A stretch of 64,000 bases of DNA. Origin: Nocardiopsis ganjiahuensis DSM 45031. GTDB taxonomy: Bacteria > Actinomycetota > Actinomycetes > Streptosporangiales > Streptosporangiaceae. The translations under genes were made by a program, and so were the position numbers. Positions 35,814-44,026 of the stretch are shown here, piece after piece (positions within the stretch are counted from its first letter, which is position 1; each line of letters starts with the position of its first letter). Location: positions 124,001-188,000 of the forward strand of contig NZ_ANBA01000020.1 in NCBI RefSeq assembly GCF_000341085.1, given 5' to 3'. The notes beneath the pieces are model-generated. The model did not search any database. It had not been told where the DNA came from and was given only the letters and a program-made list of their open reading frames with translations.

Positions 35814-36893
35814 ATGGATGTGCTGAGCGACGTCATCTCGACCGTGCGCACCGGGCAGCCGCACTCAGCCAGGATCGAGTGGTACGCCCCCTACGGCATG
35901 CGTTTCCCCGAGGTGCCCGGGGCGAAGTTCCTGGTGGTCCTGCAGGGTTCGTGCTGGCTGCTGGTGGAGGGCGGCGAACCGGTCCAGCTGGGGCCGGGCG
36001 ACGTGCTGTTCCTGCCGCGCGGGCGGGAGCACTCGCTGACCAGCTCTCCGGAGGTACCCGCCGACCGGATCGACTGCGTGAGCCTCCTGCGGAGCCGGGG
36101 GGAGATCGTGAACACCCTGGCCGAGGCGGCCGTGCCCACCCTGGTGTGCACGAAGGGGCACGCCCGGCCCAAGGACACGCCCGCCGTCCCGCCGTTCGGA
36201 GCCACCTCGGTCGGGGAGGCTCAGGACGGTGAGCCCTCCTGTGTCACGGTGGGCGGCTCCTACTTCGCCAGTACCGCGCGGCCGCATCCCCTGCTCGCCG
36301 AACTCCCCTCCGTGGTGCACCTGCCCGCGAGGGTGGGCGAGCGCTCGGAGCTGCCGCTCGCGGTGGGGCTGCTGGGCCGGGAACTGGGATCGAACCGGCC
36401 GGGCGGGGACACCCTCATCCCCCACCTGCTGGACATGCTGGTCGTGTACATCCTGCGCACCTACCTGGAGGAGGCCCGCACCGCCGGCCAGGGAGCGGGG
36501 TGCGGTTTCGCCGGTGCCATGCGCGACCCGGGGGTGCACGCGGCGATCCAGGCCGTGCACCGCGACCCGGCCCACCCGTGGACCGTGGCGGAGCTGGGTG
36601 AGCGGGCCGGGCTGTCCCGGGCCGCCTTCTCCCGGCGCTTCACCTCGATGGTCGGGCAGTCACCGCTGGCCTACGTGACGTGGTGGCGGCTGACCATCGC
36701 CGCGCACCTGCTGCGCGAGGAGGACTCGACGATCGGCTCGATCGCCGTCCGGGTGGGCTACTCGTCGCAGTTCGCCTTCGCCAACGCGTTCAAGCGGGAG
36801 TTCGGCCGGTCCCCCGGGCGGTACCGGGAGTCGTCGCGGACCGCCCTTCCGGAGGAACCGCTGTCCCCCGCCGCGCCCGAGCGCTCAGGGTGA
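35814..36893 (+). CDS. AraC-family regulator with N-terminal cupin domain
   Basis: A 359-residue regulator. Residues 1-180 form a cupin (RIEWYAPYGMRFPEVPGAKFLVV, LGPGDVLFLPRGREHSL) of the AraC-binding cupin_6 type. The last 110 residues carry the two helix-turn-helix motifs (WTVAELGERAGLSRAAFSRRF and STIGSIAVRVGYSSQFAFANAFKREFGRSPGRYR). ATG has TACGCT six bases upstream, so it is probably leaderless. Its 3' end overlaps the convergent membrane-protein gene by 104 bases. Confidence 0.9.
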   Translation: MDVLSDVISTVRTGQPHSARIEWYAPYGMRFPEVPGAKFLVVLQGSCWLLVEGGEPVQLGPGDVLFLPRGREHSLTSSPEVPADRIDCVSLLRSRGEIVNTLAEAAVPTLVCTKGHARPKDTPAVPPFGATSVGEAQDGEPSCVTVGGSYFASTARPHPLLAELPSVVHLPARVGERSELPLAVGLLGRELGSNRPGGDTLIPHLLDMLVVYILRTYLEEARTAGQGAGCGFAGAMRDPGVHAAIQAVHRDPAHPWTVAELGERAGLSRAAFSRRFTSMVGQSPLAYVTWWRLTIAAHLLREEDSTIGSIAVRVGYSSQFAFANAFKREFGRSPGRYRESSRTALPEEPLSPAAPERSG

Positions 36894-37317
36894 GAGCGGT
36901 GAAGAGCACCGCGCAGGGCAGGGCGTAGGGGCCGGGCCCCAGGAAGAGGGAGGCCGGGCTCGCGCCGAAGGCGAGCGGCGCGAGCCCGACGAGGGCGAGC
37001 AGGGTGGTGAGTACCGCCGTCGTGCCGGCGGCCCAGACCGGCCCACGCTTCGGGGCCCCTTCCGCCCCGGGCCGCATCAGGGAGACCGCCGCGGCGGCCG
37101 GTCCCAGTGCGACGAGGAGCGGGGCGAAGACCCAGACCAGGAAACCCGGGGTGGGCTCCTGCTGTCCGGAGAGCACGAACCCGCCGGTGACCAGGAGGTG
37201 CGCGACGCCGAGGCCCAGGATCGCGACGACGGCCGCGCGGCCGAGCCACACGGGTGGCCTCCGTCCCGGACCGTCCCCCGTGGCGCCCCGTTCCGTCCGC
37301 TGTTTCCCTGTGCCCAT
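36790..37317 (-). CDS. Small membrane protein, function unknown
   Basis: A 175-residue protein with about four hydrophobic segments (AAVVAILGLGVAHLLVTGGFVLSG, FLVWVFAPLLVALGPAAAAVSLM, AAGTTAVLTTLLALVGLAPLAF, YALPCAVLFTALTLSA) and a Thr/Arg-rich tail. The tail region is antisense to the end of the AraC gene over 104 bases, an unusually long convergent overlap. No family recognised; the true stop could differ if there is a sequence error. Confidence 0.55.
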   Translation of the reverse strand: MGTGKQRTERGATGDGPGRRPPVWLGRAAVVAILGLGVAHLLVTGGFVLSGQQEPTPGFLVWVFAPLLVALGPAAAAVSLMRPGAEGAPKRGPVWAAGTTAVLTTLLALVGLAPLAFGASPASLFLGPGPYALPCAVLFTALTLSARARRGTAVPPEGRSATTPGTARGTGRTPA

Positions 37318-37379
37318 GTCCGCCTTCTCTCCGGTTTCCCTGCTTGCCTCCGACTCTGGCCGGGACGGTGCCGGAGCGC

Positions 37380-37397
37380 CTCCCCCGCGCGGGGGAG
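37380..37397. terminator. Short hairpin after the first S33 peptidase gene
   Basis: A perfect 7-bp stem, CTCCCCC with GGGGGAG, and a GCGC loop, about 90 bases beyond the peptidase stop and before the downstream membrane-protein gene. Confidence 0.4.
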
Positions 37398-37484
37398 CCG
37401 GGTCACCCCGGAGAGGGAACCGCACCCCGCCGGAGAGCCGGGGCTGACGGAGGGGCAGGGCGCGGGCGGAGGCGCCGGATCGGG

Positions 37485-39065
37485 TCAGAGCTCGCCGGGG
37501 CAGGAGGAGCCCTCCGAGGGGACCTCGCCGTCCAGCAGGTAGGCGTCGACCACACCGTCCACGCAGGCGCGCCGGTTCCCGTAGGCGGTGTGGCCGCCGC
37601 CCTCGTAGGTGAACAGGGTGGCCGAGGCCAGTTGGCCGGCCAGCTCCCGCGCCCACACGTACGGGGTGGCGGGGTCGCCCAGGGTGCCGATGACCAGGAT
37701 CGGCGGTGCCATGGGGGCGCTCACCCCGGTGGGGGCGAGCTCGGTGTCGGGCCAGTAGGCGCAGGGCAGGTACGACCAGACCTCGTCGCCCCCGAAGAAC
37801 GGGGAGAGTTCGGCGGCGCGCCGGGCGCCCTCCTGGTAGTCGCGGGGGTCCGTGGGTCGGACGTGGTCGGCGCACTGCACCGCGGTGAAGGCGGACTCCG
37901 TCGCTCCCGGGGCCTCGTCCGGGCCGTCGGCGAAGCGGCTCAGGTACGCCTGGACGAACTCGTCCCCCGTGTCGCCCGCCGCGATCCGGGCGAGGAGGCG
38001 GGCATCGCTCTCCCACTGCCGCTCGGAGCGGAGCGAGTCCCGGAGCAGTCCGAGCATCTGGTGACGGCCGACGGCCTCCCCGTCGAAGACGATCGGGTCG
38101 GCGTCCAGCCCGGCCAGGATCGCCTCCGCCTCGGCCGGGGCCTCCTCCGCTCCGGTGAACGGGCACTCGGGGGCCTCCTCCAGGCAGTAGGCGACAAAGG
38201 CCTCCCACGCGGTCTGGGCGCCCTCGCTCTGCTCCACCGCGTCCGCGATGACGTCCCGCTCGATCTGCATCGCCCCGTCCAGGGCCAGGGCGCGGGTGTT
38301 CTCGGCGAACATCTCGGCGTACAGGGCGCCGACACGGGTGCCGTAGGAGTAGCCCACATAGCTCAGCCGGTCCTCGCCCAGCGCGTCCCTGAGGAGGTCG
38401 AGGTCGCGGACGACGCTGACGGTGCCCATGTTGGCGAGGAACCCCTCGCCGACCTCGTCCACGCAGCTCCGGGCGTACCTCATGGCGGCCCGCTCCAGGT
38501 CCCGGATCCGGCCCTCGGTGACGTCCTCGGGCGCGGTCCCCCGGACGGCCTCCAGCGGCCGCTTCACGACCTCCCACGCCGGGCAGGTGAACCCGGCGCT
38601 CTCCCCCACGCCGCGCGGGTCGAAGGAGACGAGGTCGAAGGCGTCCCGGGTCTGCCTGCTCAGGGCCAGGGGACCGGCCCTGAACTGTTCGACCCCGGCA
38701 CTGCCGGGACCGCCGAAGTTGAACACGAGGGAGCCCCGGTACTGTTCGGCGGTCCCCTGGGCCGGGTGCCTGACGACCGCCATCTCGATGGTCTCTCCCC
38801 AGGTGTCGCCGTGGTCGACGGGGACGGTGACCGTGCCGCACTCCAGCCGCGAGGTCCAGTCGGGGTCGCCCTCGGAGGGCTCGGCCTCCGCCAGTTCCTC
38901 CGGGGTGAGGCAGGGCGCCCACTCGATCTCCTGGCCGTAGAAGGAGCGCTGTCCGTCCCTCTCGTCCGCCGGGGCGAAACCCGTTGTCGCGACCATCACC
39001 GCGGTCAGTCCCACGGCCCCGAGAACCCGTCCGCCCGTGCAGCGCACCCGTACACCAACCCTCAC
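37485..39065 (-). CDS. Secreted alpha/beta-hydrolase, S33/TAP-like peptidase
   Basis: About 526 residues. A signal sequence (CTGGRVLGAVGLTAVMVATTGFAPADE) precedes a mature hydrolase of the Streptomyces tripeptidyl-aminopeptidase type. The oxyanion stretch FNFGGPGSAGVEQF, the nucleophile elbow GYSYGTRVG, the acid loop IGTLGDPATPY and the histidine GGGHTAYGN are visible. Several Cys residues near the C-terminus (YLPCAYW, RRACVDG, SSCPGEL) are typical. The GTG start is the least certain part. It lies downstream of a related gene on the same strand. Confidence 0.82.
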   Translation of the reverse strand: MRVGVRVRCTGGRVLGAVGLTAVMVATTGFAPADERDGQRSFYGQEIEWAPCLTPEELAEAEPSEGDPDWTSRLECGTVTVPVDHGDTWGETIEMAVVRHPAQGTAEQYRGSLVFNFGGPGSAGVEQFRAGPLALSRQTRDAFDLVSFDPRGVGESAGFTCPAWEVVKRPLEAVRGTAPEDVTEGRIRDLERAAMRYARSCVDEVGEGFLANMGTVSVVRDLDLLRDALGEDRLSYVGYSYGTRVGALYAEMFAENTRALALDGAMQIERDVIADAVEQSEGAQTAWEAFVAYCLEEAPECPFTGAEEAPAEAEAILAGLDADPIVFDGEAVGRHQMLGLLRDSLRSERQWESDARLLARIAAGDTGDEFVQAYLSRFADGPDEAPGATESAFTAVQCADHVRPTDPRDYQEGARRAAELSPFFGGDEVWSYLPCAYWPDTELAPTGVSAPMAPPILVIGTLGDPATPYVWARELAGQLASATLFTYEGGGHTAYGNRRACVDGVVDAYLLDGEVPSEGSSCPGEL

Positions 39066-39170
39066 TCCGAGTAACTGACAGCAAGGGTTCAATACTCTGG
39101 GCATTCATGGGTCGGGGTGCGGAGAACATCCCGGTGGGCGGGTAAACAGTCCGTTCCGACGCTCTTTAAC

Positions 39171-39202
39171 CGGCGGTGCCACCTCGGCAGGGGGCACCGC
39201 CG
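39171..39202. terminator. Terminator between the two S33 peptidase genes
   Basis: A perfect 10-bp stem, CGGCGGTGCC with GGCACCGCCG, and a 12-base loop, about 15 bases after the stop of the upstream peptidase gene. Confidence 0.65.
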
Positions 39203-39217
39203 TGCCCGGGCGCGGGG

Positions 39218-40891
39218 TCAGCCGGTGGGGGCGCAGAAGTGGCCGCTACCGGGGGTGACGCCCTCCAGGATGTAGGTGTCGATCACCTCGTCCACGCAGT
39301 CGTTCAGACCGAACCCGTAGACGCCGTGTCCCGAGCCCTCGTAGGTGACCAGGGTGGCGCTGGCCAGCCGCTCGGCCAGGCTCTGGGACCAGCCGTAGGG
39401 GGTGGCCGGGTCGCCGACCGTGCCGATCACGACGATCGGAGGGGCGTCGGGCGCGGTGAACCCGGTGGGAGCCGCCTCGGCCTCGACCCAGTGCGAGCAC
39501 ACCATCAGGGGCCACACCGCCAGCCCGCCGAACAGCGCGGAGGCGTCGTGGGCGCGTTCCATGAGGTCGCGGTGGTCGGAGGTGTCGACGGCGGTGGCGT
39601 CCACCGGGTGGTCGGCGCACTCGACCGCCGTCCGCGCGGTCTCGGCGTTGACGAGGTCCGCCTCGTCGAACTCCTCGTCGGGGTGGCCGTAGGCGACCAT
39701 GTAGAGGTAGGAGACGAAGTAGGCGGCCCGCTGGTGGTCACCGGCGTCCAGGTCGGCCAGGGCGTCGCTGAGGTCGGGCCACATGTCCTCGCTGTAGAGG
39801 GCCTGCATGGTGATGTCCAGCATGATGTCGCCGTCGACCACGACCTTCTCCTCGGCCCACACGGGGTCGTGCATGACCAGGGGGTCCTCGTCGAGGTCTC
39901 CGAGGATTTGTTGCATCTCCCCGGTCGCCCGGTCGGGGCCGCTGAAGGCGCAGTTGTTGCGGGTGGCCGCGCAGTCCTCGACGAACAGCTCCCAGGTCGC
40001 CTGGAAGCCCGCGAGCTGCTCGACCAGCGTGTCCGCCGGGGAGATGGCCAGGTCGACGCCGCCGTCCAGCACCATCGCCCCGACCCGGTCGGGATACGCG
40101 TCGGCGTAGACCGCGCCGAGGTGGGTGCCGTAGGAGTAGCCCACGTAGTTGAGCTCGTCCTCACCGAGCGCCTCGCGGAGCAGGTCCATGTCGTGGGCGA
40201 CGTCGAGGGAGCCGAGGTGCGCGAGGAAGTCCTCGCCCTCCTCCTCCGCGCACACCTCGGCGTACTCCCTGGCCGCCTCGTCCAGCTCCTGGAGGTCGGT
40301 GTCGCTGAGGTCGTCCGGTTCGAGGTCCCAGGCCAGGAGGTCCTCCCACCGGTCGGTGCCCTCCTCCGCCCAGACCCCGTCCTCGGCCTCGTGGCAGGCG
40401 ACCGGGTTGCTGGCGCCCACCCCGCGCGGGTCGAAGGAGACCAGGTCGTAGGCCTCCCGGATCTCGGGGCTGAGGATCTCGTCGAAGAGCATGTCCTGGC
40501 CGGTTCCGCCGGGGCCGCCCGGGTTGAGCACCAGCGAACCCCGCCGCTGCTCGTCGGTTCCGGTGGCGGGCTGGCGGATCAGGGCGATCCGGAGCCGGTA
40601 CTGCTCGGGGTCCCGGTAGTCGAGGGGCGCCACCATGACACCGCACTCCAGGTTCCGCTGCCAGTCCTCGTCCACGTCCCAGAACTCGAGGATCTCGTCG
40701 ACGTCCGAGCTGCTGTAGCAGGGCCCCCAGTTCAGGTTCTGTGTGCGCAGGCGCTGGAGTGCGCCGGCGGACTCGACCTGACCGGTGATGTTCTCCTGTG
40801 TCTCCTGGATCGCCGGGATCAGGGAACAGCCGGTGGCCAGGGCCGTGACCAGTGCACCCGCGGCCAACGCCCGGGTGGATCGATACCGCAC
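39218..40891 (-). CDS. Lipoprotein alpha/beta-hydrolase, S33/TAP-like peptidase
   Basis: A 557-residue lipoprotein. The signal ends with the lipobox ALATGC followed by SLIPAIQ, so it should be membrane-anchored outside the cell. The hydrolase has LVLNPGGPGGTGQDM, the nucleophile motif GYSYGTHLG, IGTVGDPATPY and the histidine EGSGHGVYG. It shares the architecture and Cys positions of the following gene, so the pair looks like an old tandem duplication. The GTG is supported by a CGGAG ribosome binding site. Confidence 0.85.
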   Translation of the reverse strand: MRYRSTRALAAGALVTALATGCSLIPAIQETQENITGQVESAGALQRLRTQNLNWGPCYSSSDVDEILEFWDVDEDWQRNLECGVMVAPLDYRDPEQYRLRIALIRQPATGTDEQRRGSLVLNPGGPGGTGQDMLFDEILSPEIREAYDLVSFDPRGVGASNPVACHEAEDGVWAEEGTDRWEDLLAWDLEPDDLSDTDLQELDEAAREYAEVCAEEEGEDFLAHLGSLDVAHDMDLLREALGEDELNYVGYSYGTHLGAVYADAYPDRVGAMVLDGGVDLAISPADTLVEQLAGFQATWELFVEDCAATRNNCAFSGPDRATGEMQQILGDLDEDPLVMHDPVWAEEKVVVDGDIMLDITMQALYSEDMWPDLSDALADLDAGDHQRAAYFVSYLYMVAYGHPDEEFDEADLVNAETARTAVECADHPVDATAVDTSDHRDLMERAHDASALFGGLAVWPLMVCSHWVEAEAAPTGFTAPDAPPIVVIGTVGDPATPYGWSQSLAERLASATLVTYEGSGHGVYGFGLNDCVDEVIDTYILEGVTPGSGHFCAPTG

Positions 40892-40993
40892 GCTGCGGCT
40901 CCGTTCAGGAAGGGGGATGTTCTGCAGCGAAGACGATTTCCGTGGTGGCCCGGTTGGCACCTCATGTGTAACAAATGCGACAAAACACCTAGA

Positions 40994-41006
40994 TCACTGG
41001 CAGTGA
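40994..41006. promoter_or_regulatory. Short perfect palindrome between the peptidase and CARF genes
   Basis: TCACTG-G-CAGTGA. It lies about 13 bases beyond the CARF gene stop and upstream of the lipoprotein peptidase gene. It could be a weak terminator stem, since T-rich sequence follows on the minus strand, or an operator. Confidence 0.3.
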
Positions 41007-41018
41007 CGCGGACCGGCC

Positions 41019-43181
41019 TCAGAGCCGGCTGACGTCCGTGGTGAGCAGGGCGCGACCTGCCTCCCCCCGCGCCGGGTCGACCTCGACGACCAGCGGGCGC
41101 AGCGGTTCACCGAAGCGGATGCCGGCGGCGGGATCGTCGGGGCCGGACTGGGCGATCCAGTCCACCAGCTCGGCCGCCCGGCTCACGTCCCGCCCGGGAC
41201 GGGTCAGGGCCAGGACCGTGCCGGCCACGTCGCAACGCGCGTTCAGGTGGGTGGTCGCCGCGAACACGCTCTGGGCCCACGCCCCCGGGCTGACACCGCG
41301 CAGAGGCCCCTCGGGGGTGCGCCGACGCAGGCGCGCCGGCGCGGCCAGCCCCACCGCCCGATCGTCGAAGGTCAGCACCAGCCCCGGCCGCTCCTGCGCG
41401 GTGAGGAAGCCCTGGGAGTCGGCGAGGGAGACGTCCCACCAGACCCCGCACTCCCCCGTGGCGGCCGCGCCGAGAGCGGACCCGGCCAGTTCCAGCAGTT
41501 CCAGGTCCACCTGGTCGCGGGCCGGTCCGGTGACCAGGTCCCCCAGGGGCTCGGTCAGCGGCTCGTACCCGGGCAGCACCAGCGACCAGTCGATCCTGGC
41601 CCGCCCCTCCAGTTCCCTGCGGCCGTGCGTCAGGCACACCACCGCCCGGTCCCTGGGCAGCTGGTAGGTGGCGCAGGCCCCGCCGTGCCGGGCGGCCCTG
41701 GCCAGGCCCAGGCTCATCGCCTTGGTTCCGGTGGTGATGTCCACGACCACCGGTCGGGCGCCGTCGCGTTCGCGTTCGATCCATTCCCGGACGGCCCGGT
41801 GGACCGCCCCGGAGTCGTAGCCGTCCACCGGGTCCGCGGCCAGCCGCACCCGGTCCCGGTAGCCCTCGGCGCGCAGGGTCTCGGAGTCGGCCGGGGGCGC
41901 CTCCGGGTCCTCGGCGGCGCGCAGGGCGCGGGCGGCCGCCTCCCGGACCCTGGCGCGCAGGCTCTGTTTCGAGGGCAGGACCAGCGCGCGGGACGGGCGG
42001 TGGGCGTGCATGGCGGCCAGGGCCCCCAACCGGCTCCCGCCCAGGGGTGTGACCAGGAGGGGCGCGTCCTCGGGCCCGGGGTGGCGGGAGGGCGGTTCGA
42101 GTGCGCGCGGTGCGGGCTCGGCCGACGGGGCGGCCTCGGGCGGGAGCACGGAGGGGACGGCCGCTTTCGGGGGTGTGTCGGCCAGGCTCGGGAAGAAGGC
42201 GTCGCGCACCGCGTGGAAGGAGGTGACGCGCTCGGTCAGGGCGTCCAGGTTCCACACGTGGACCTGGCGGGCGGACAGCGCCGGGTTGTACGCGGTGACC
42301 TGGTCGCGCAGGTCGGCGACGACCGGCCCCGAGTAGACGAACAGCACGTGGGTGGCCCCGCCGAAGACCCTGCGGGCCTTGGCCACGGTCCAGCCGGCGC
42401 GGGCGACCACGTCCTCGGCCCGGGTCTTGGCCTCCACGCACAGCACCCGGTGCCGGTGGCGGACCAGGATGTCGAAGTCGGCGATCGACCCGCCGGGGCG
42501 GAAGGGGTCGGCGACCCGCCGGGAGCCGAGGACCTCGCTGTCGGACCGCTTGCCCAGCAGGCGGCGCAGGTGGGAGAGCACGCGCCCCTCGGCCGCGATC
42601 CCGTTGCGCTCGCTCTCGGGCAGGTTGGGGAACGCTTCGGCCAGGGCCTCCTCCCCGCCGTCCAGGAACCGGCGCACGGGTTCGGGGTCCCGGTCGGCCA
42701 GCCAGTGGGCGCCGTGGATCCCGGCCAGGGTGCGCAGGTCCACGCCCTCGCAGGAGACCGCGCGGTCGGGGCGCTCGGTGTCGGCGGCGCGGAGCAGGTC
42801 GCTGTGGGAGTCCAGGTAGAAGCGCCAGGCGCGGGCCCGGGGCGGCAGGGCGGTTTCGTGGTGCAGGGCAGCGGCCACGCTCATGACCTTGGTGCCGCCG
42901 GTGTAGTCGAGGTACCAGGGCCGTCCGTTCAGCGCCCCGCGCACGGACTCCAGGAGATCGGTCACCCGGCGGGGGTCGTGGGGATCCTGTCCCACGCTGA
43001 GGACGCGCACGGACCGGTCCGTGGAGAGGCGTCCGACGGCCTCCGCGACCCGGCGGGCGACGGGGAGGGTCCCGTCGCTGGAGACCAGGAGCAGTTGGTT
43101 GACCGGGAGGGTCAGCGCGGTGAGCAGAGCTGGGGTGGGGTTCTGTCCCACGAGGACGACTGCGACACGGGGTGCGTCCAC
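41019..43181 (-). CDS. CARF-PD-(D/E)XK-CARF nuclease (Card1/Can2-like with a second CARF domain)
   Basis: A 720-residue protein. Residues 1-145 form a CARF domain of the DUF1887/Card1 type with the ligand motif LDYTGGTKVMS at 91-101. Residues about 175-335 form a PD-(D/E)XK nuclease: AAEGR at 196-200, IADFDILV at 233-240 and VEAK at 249-252. After a Pro-rich linker, residues about 375-550 form a second CARF-like domain with DITTGTKAMS at 481-490. The last 165 residues are unassigned. Card1/Can2 nucleases are activated by cyclic tetra-adenylate made by Cas10 and cut single-stranded nucleic acids. The GTG start is preceded by AAAGGA. It sits 103 bases after the NLTPH gene and shares a promoter motif with the cas operons. 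Confidence 0.82.
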   Translation of the reverse strand: MDAPRVAVVLVGQNPTPALLTALTLPVNQLLLVSSDGTLPVARRVAEAVGRLSTDRSVRVLSVGQDPHDPRRVTDLLESVRGALNGRPWYLDYTGGTKVMSVAAALHHETALPPRARAWRFYLDSHSDLLRAADTERPDRAVSCEGVDLRTLAGIHGAHWLADRDPEPVRRFLDGGEEALAEAFPNLPESERNGIAAEGRVLSHLRRLLGKRSDSEVLGSRRVADPFRPGGSIADFDILVRHRHRVLCVEAKTRAEDVVARAGWTVAKARRVFGGATHVLFVYSGPVVADLRDQVTAYNPALSARQVHVWNLDALTERVTSFHAVRDAFFPSLADTPPKAAVPSVLPPEAAPSAEPAPRALEPPSRHPGPEDAPLLVTPLGGSRLGALAAMHAHRPSRALVLPSKQSLRARVREAAARALRAAEDPEAPPADSETLRAEGYRDRVRLAADPVDGYDSGAVHRAVREWIERERDGARPVVVDITTGTKAMSLGLARAARHGGACATYQLPRDRAVVCLTHGRRELEGRARIDWSLVLPGYEPLTEPLGDLVTGPARDQVDLELLELAGSALGAAATGECGVWWDVSLADSQGFLTAQERPGLVLTFDDRAVGLAAPARLRRRTPEGPLRGVSPGAWAQSVFAATTHLNARCDVAGTVLALTRPGRDVSRAAELVDWIAQSGPDDPAAGIRFGEPLRPLVVEVDPARGEAGRALLTTDVSRL

Positions 43182-43284
43182 GGTTTCCTTTCCCGGACGC
43201 ACCGTTTTCGGCCGTCTCCAGACAACAGGAACGGAACCACAGTACTCACCCGTGACCACTGTGCTCACATTTAACCGAAGTGGG

Positions 43285-43653
43285 TCACTGGAGCACTTTC
43301 TCCCCTTTGTACTCCTGATCGCGCACCGGAGCGGAGGTGAGGACAAAGGAACGACATCCGGTGACCACTCCTTTGTCGTCACGGACGAGGTCGGACGGGA
43401 CCAGCAGGTCACGCCGCTCCGGATGGGCCGAGCTCACCACGGAGGAGACGATGAACCAGACCCCCTCGACGGGCTCGGGGAGGCGGGCGCGGGTACGCTC
43501 CTCCGCGAGGAGCGGCACACCCTCGACCTCCCGCAGGGGAACCCGGACGGCCTCGACCCGCACGGGGTCGCTCGCCCTCCCCCAGGTCCGGATCACCCTC
43601 GCGTGTTCGTCCACGACCGTCACCTCGTGCGGCGTCAGATTGACCACGGACAT
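43285..43653 (-). CDS. Small NLTPH-motif protein, function unknown
   Basis: A 122-residue soluble protein beginning MSVVNLTPHEVTVV, with the later stretches VEGVWFIVSSVVSSAHPERRDLLVPSD and VTGCRSFVLTS. I know NLTPH-starting proteins as small conserved proteins of phages and actinobacteria, without a known activity. GGGAGG lies seven bases before the ATG. It is the first gene of the operon that ends with the CARF nuclease, and a GTCCGAGAG motif shared with cas10 and cas6 lies 88 bases upstream. This makes it a candidate accessory protein of the type III system. Confidence 0.7.
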   Translation of the reverse strand: MSVVNLTPHEVTVVDEHARVIRTWGRASDPVRVEAVRVPLREVEGVPLLAEERTRARLPEPVEGVWFIVSSVVSSAHPERRDLLVPSDLVRDDKGVVTGCRSFVLTSAPVRDQEYKGEKVLQ

Positions 43654-43740
43654 CCAGCGACCTCCCGTACCTCTCGATCCATGCCGGCCGTCCGCTTCGC
43701 CTGGACGGCCGCGGCGCACCCCGCTCCGAGGCCCTCACCG

Positions 43741-43757
43741 CACTCTCTCGGACACCC
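43741..43757 (-). promoter_or_regulatory. Type III-system motif, copy 1 (upstream of NLTPH-CARF operon)
   Basis: On the minus strand GGGTGTCCGAGAGAGTG. One of five copies of TGTCCGAGAGrG or a one-base variant in this window, each upstream of a gene of the putative type III immune system and in the same orientation as that gene. Confidence 0.6.
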
Positions 43758-43879
43758 TCCCGGGCGCCGGAGGGCTCCGGCAAAGGGAAACACCGATGTT
43801 CCCCCTGAGGCCAATGTTGACAATGACCGATTCGTGAATAACTTTGACACTTAGTCGCATTCAGTCCCATGGTCGATAA

Positions 43880-43909
43880 TTGACATTCCAGCCTCAGTGG
43901 TCATATTTT
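43880..43909 (+). promoter_or_regulatory. Promoter of the Cys-rich protein gene
   Basis: TTGACA at 43880 and TATTTT at 43904 with 18-base spacing, in an AT-rich patch unusual for this genome. It would start transcription near 43916, giving a leader of about 110 bases that contains the stem CCCCGG-AACAT-CCGGGG just before the ribosome binding site. Confidence 0.55.
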
Positions 43910-44026
43910 GTTGTACGACCTCCCGTTGACGCAGGAGTGTCACCACGAGCCTCACGTCTCGTTCACGCGTTTCCCCGGAAGGGCTGGGGAAGCGTCCAGC
44001 CCCGGAACATCCGGGGAGAAGAGTTC

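Noticed and set aside
36790..39129. Long minus-strand frame of 779 codons spanning the peptidase and membrane-protein genes
   Set aside because: Only its last 175 codons have sensible protein composition; the rest is a frame-shifted shadow of the S33 peptidase.
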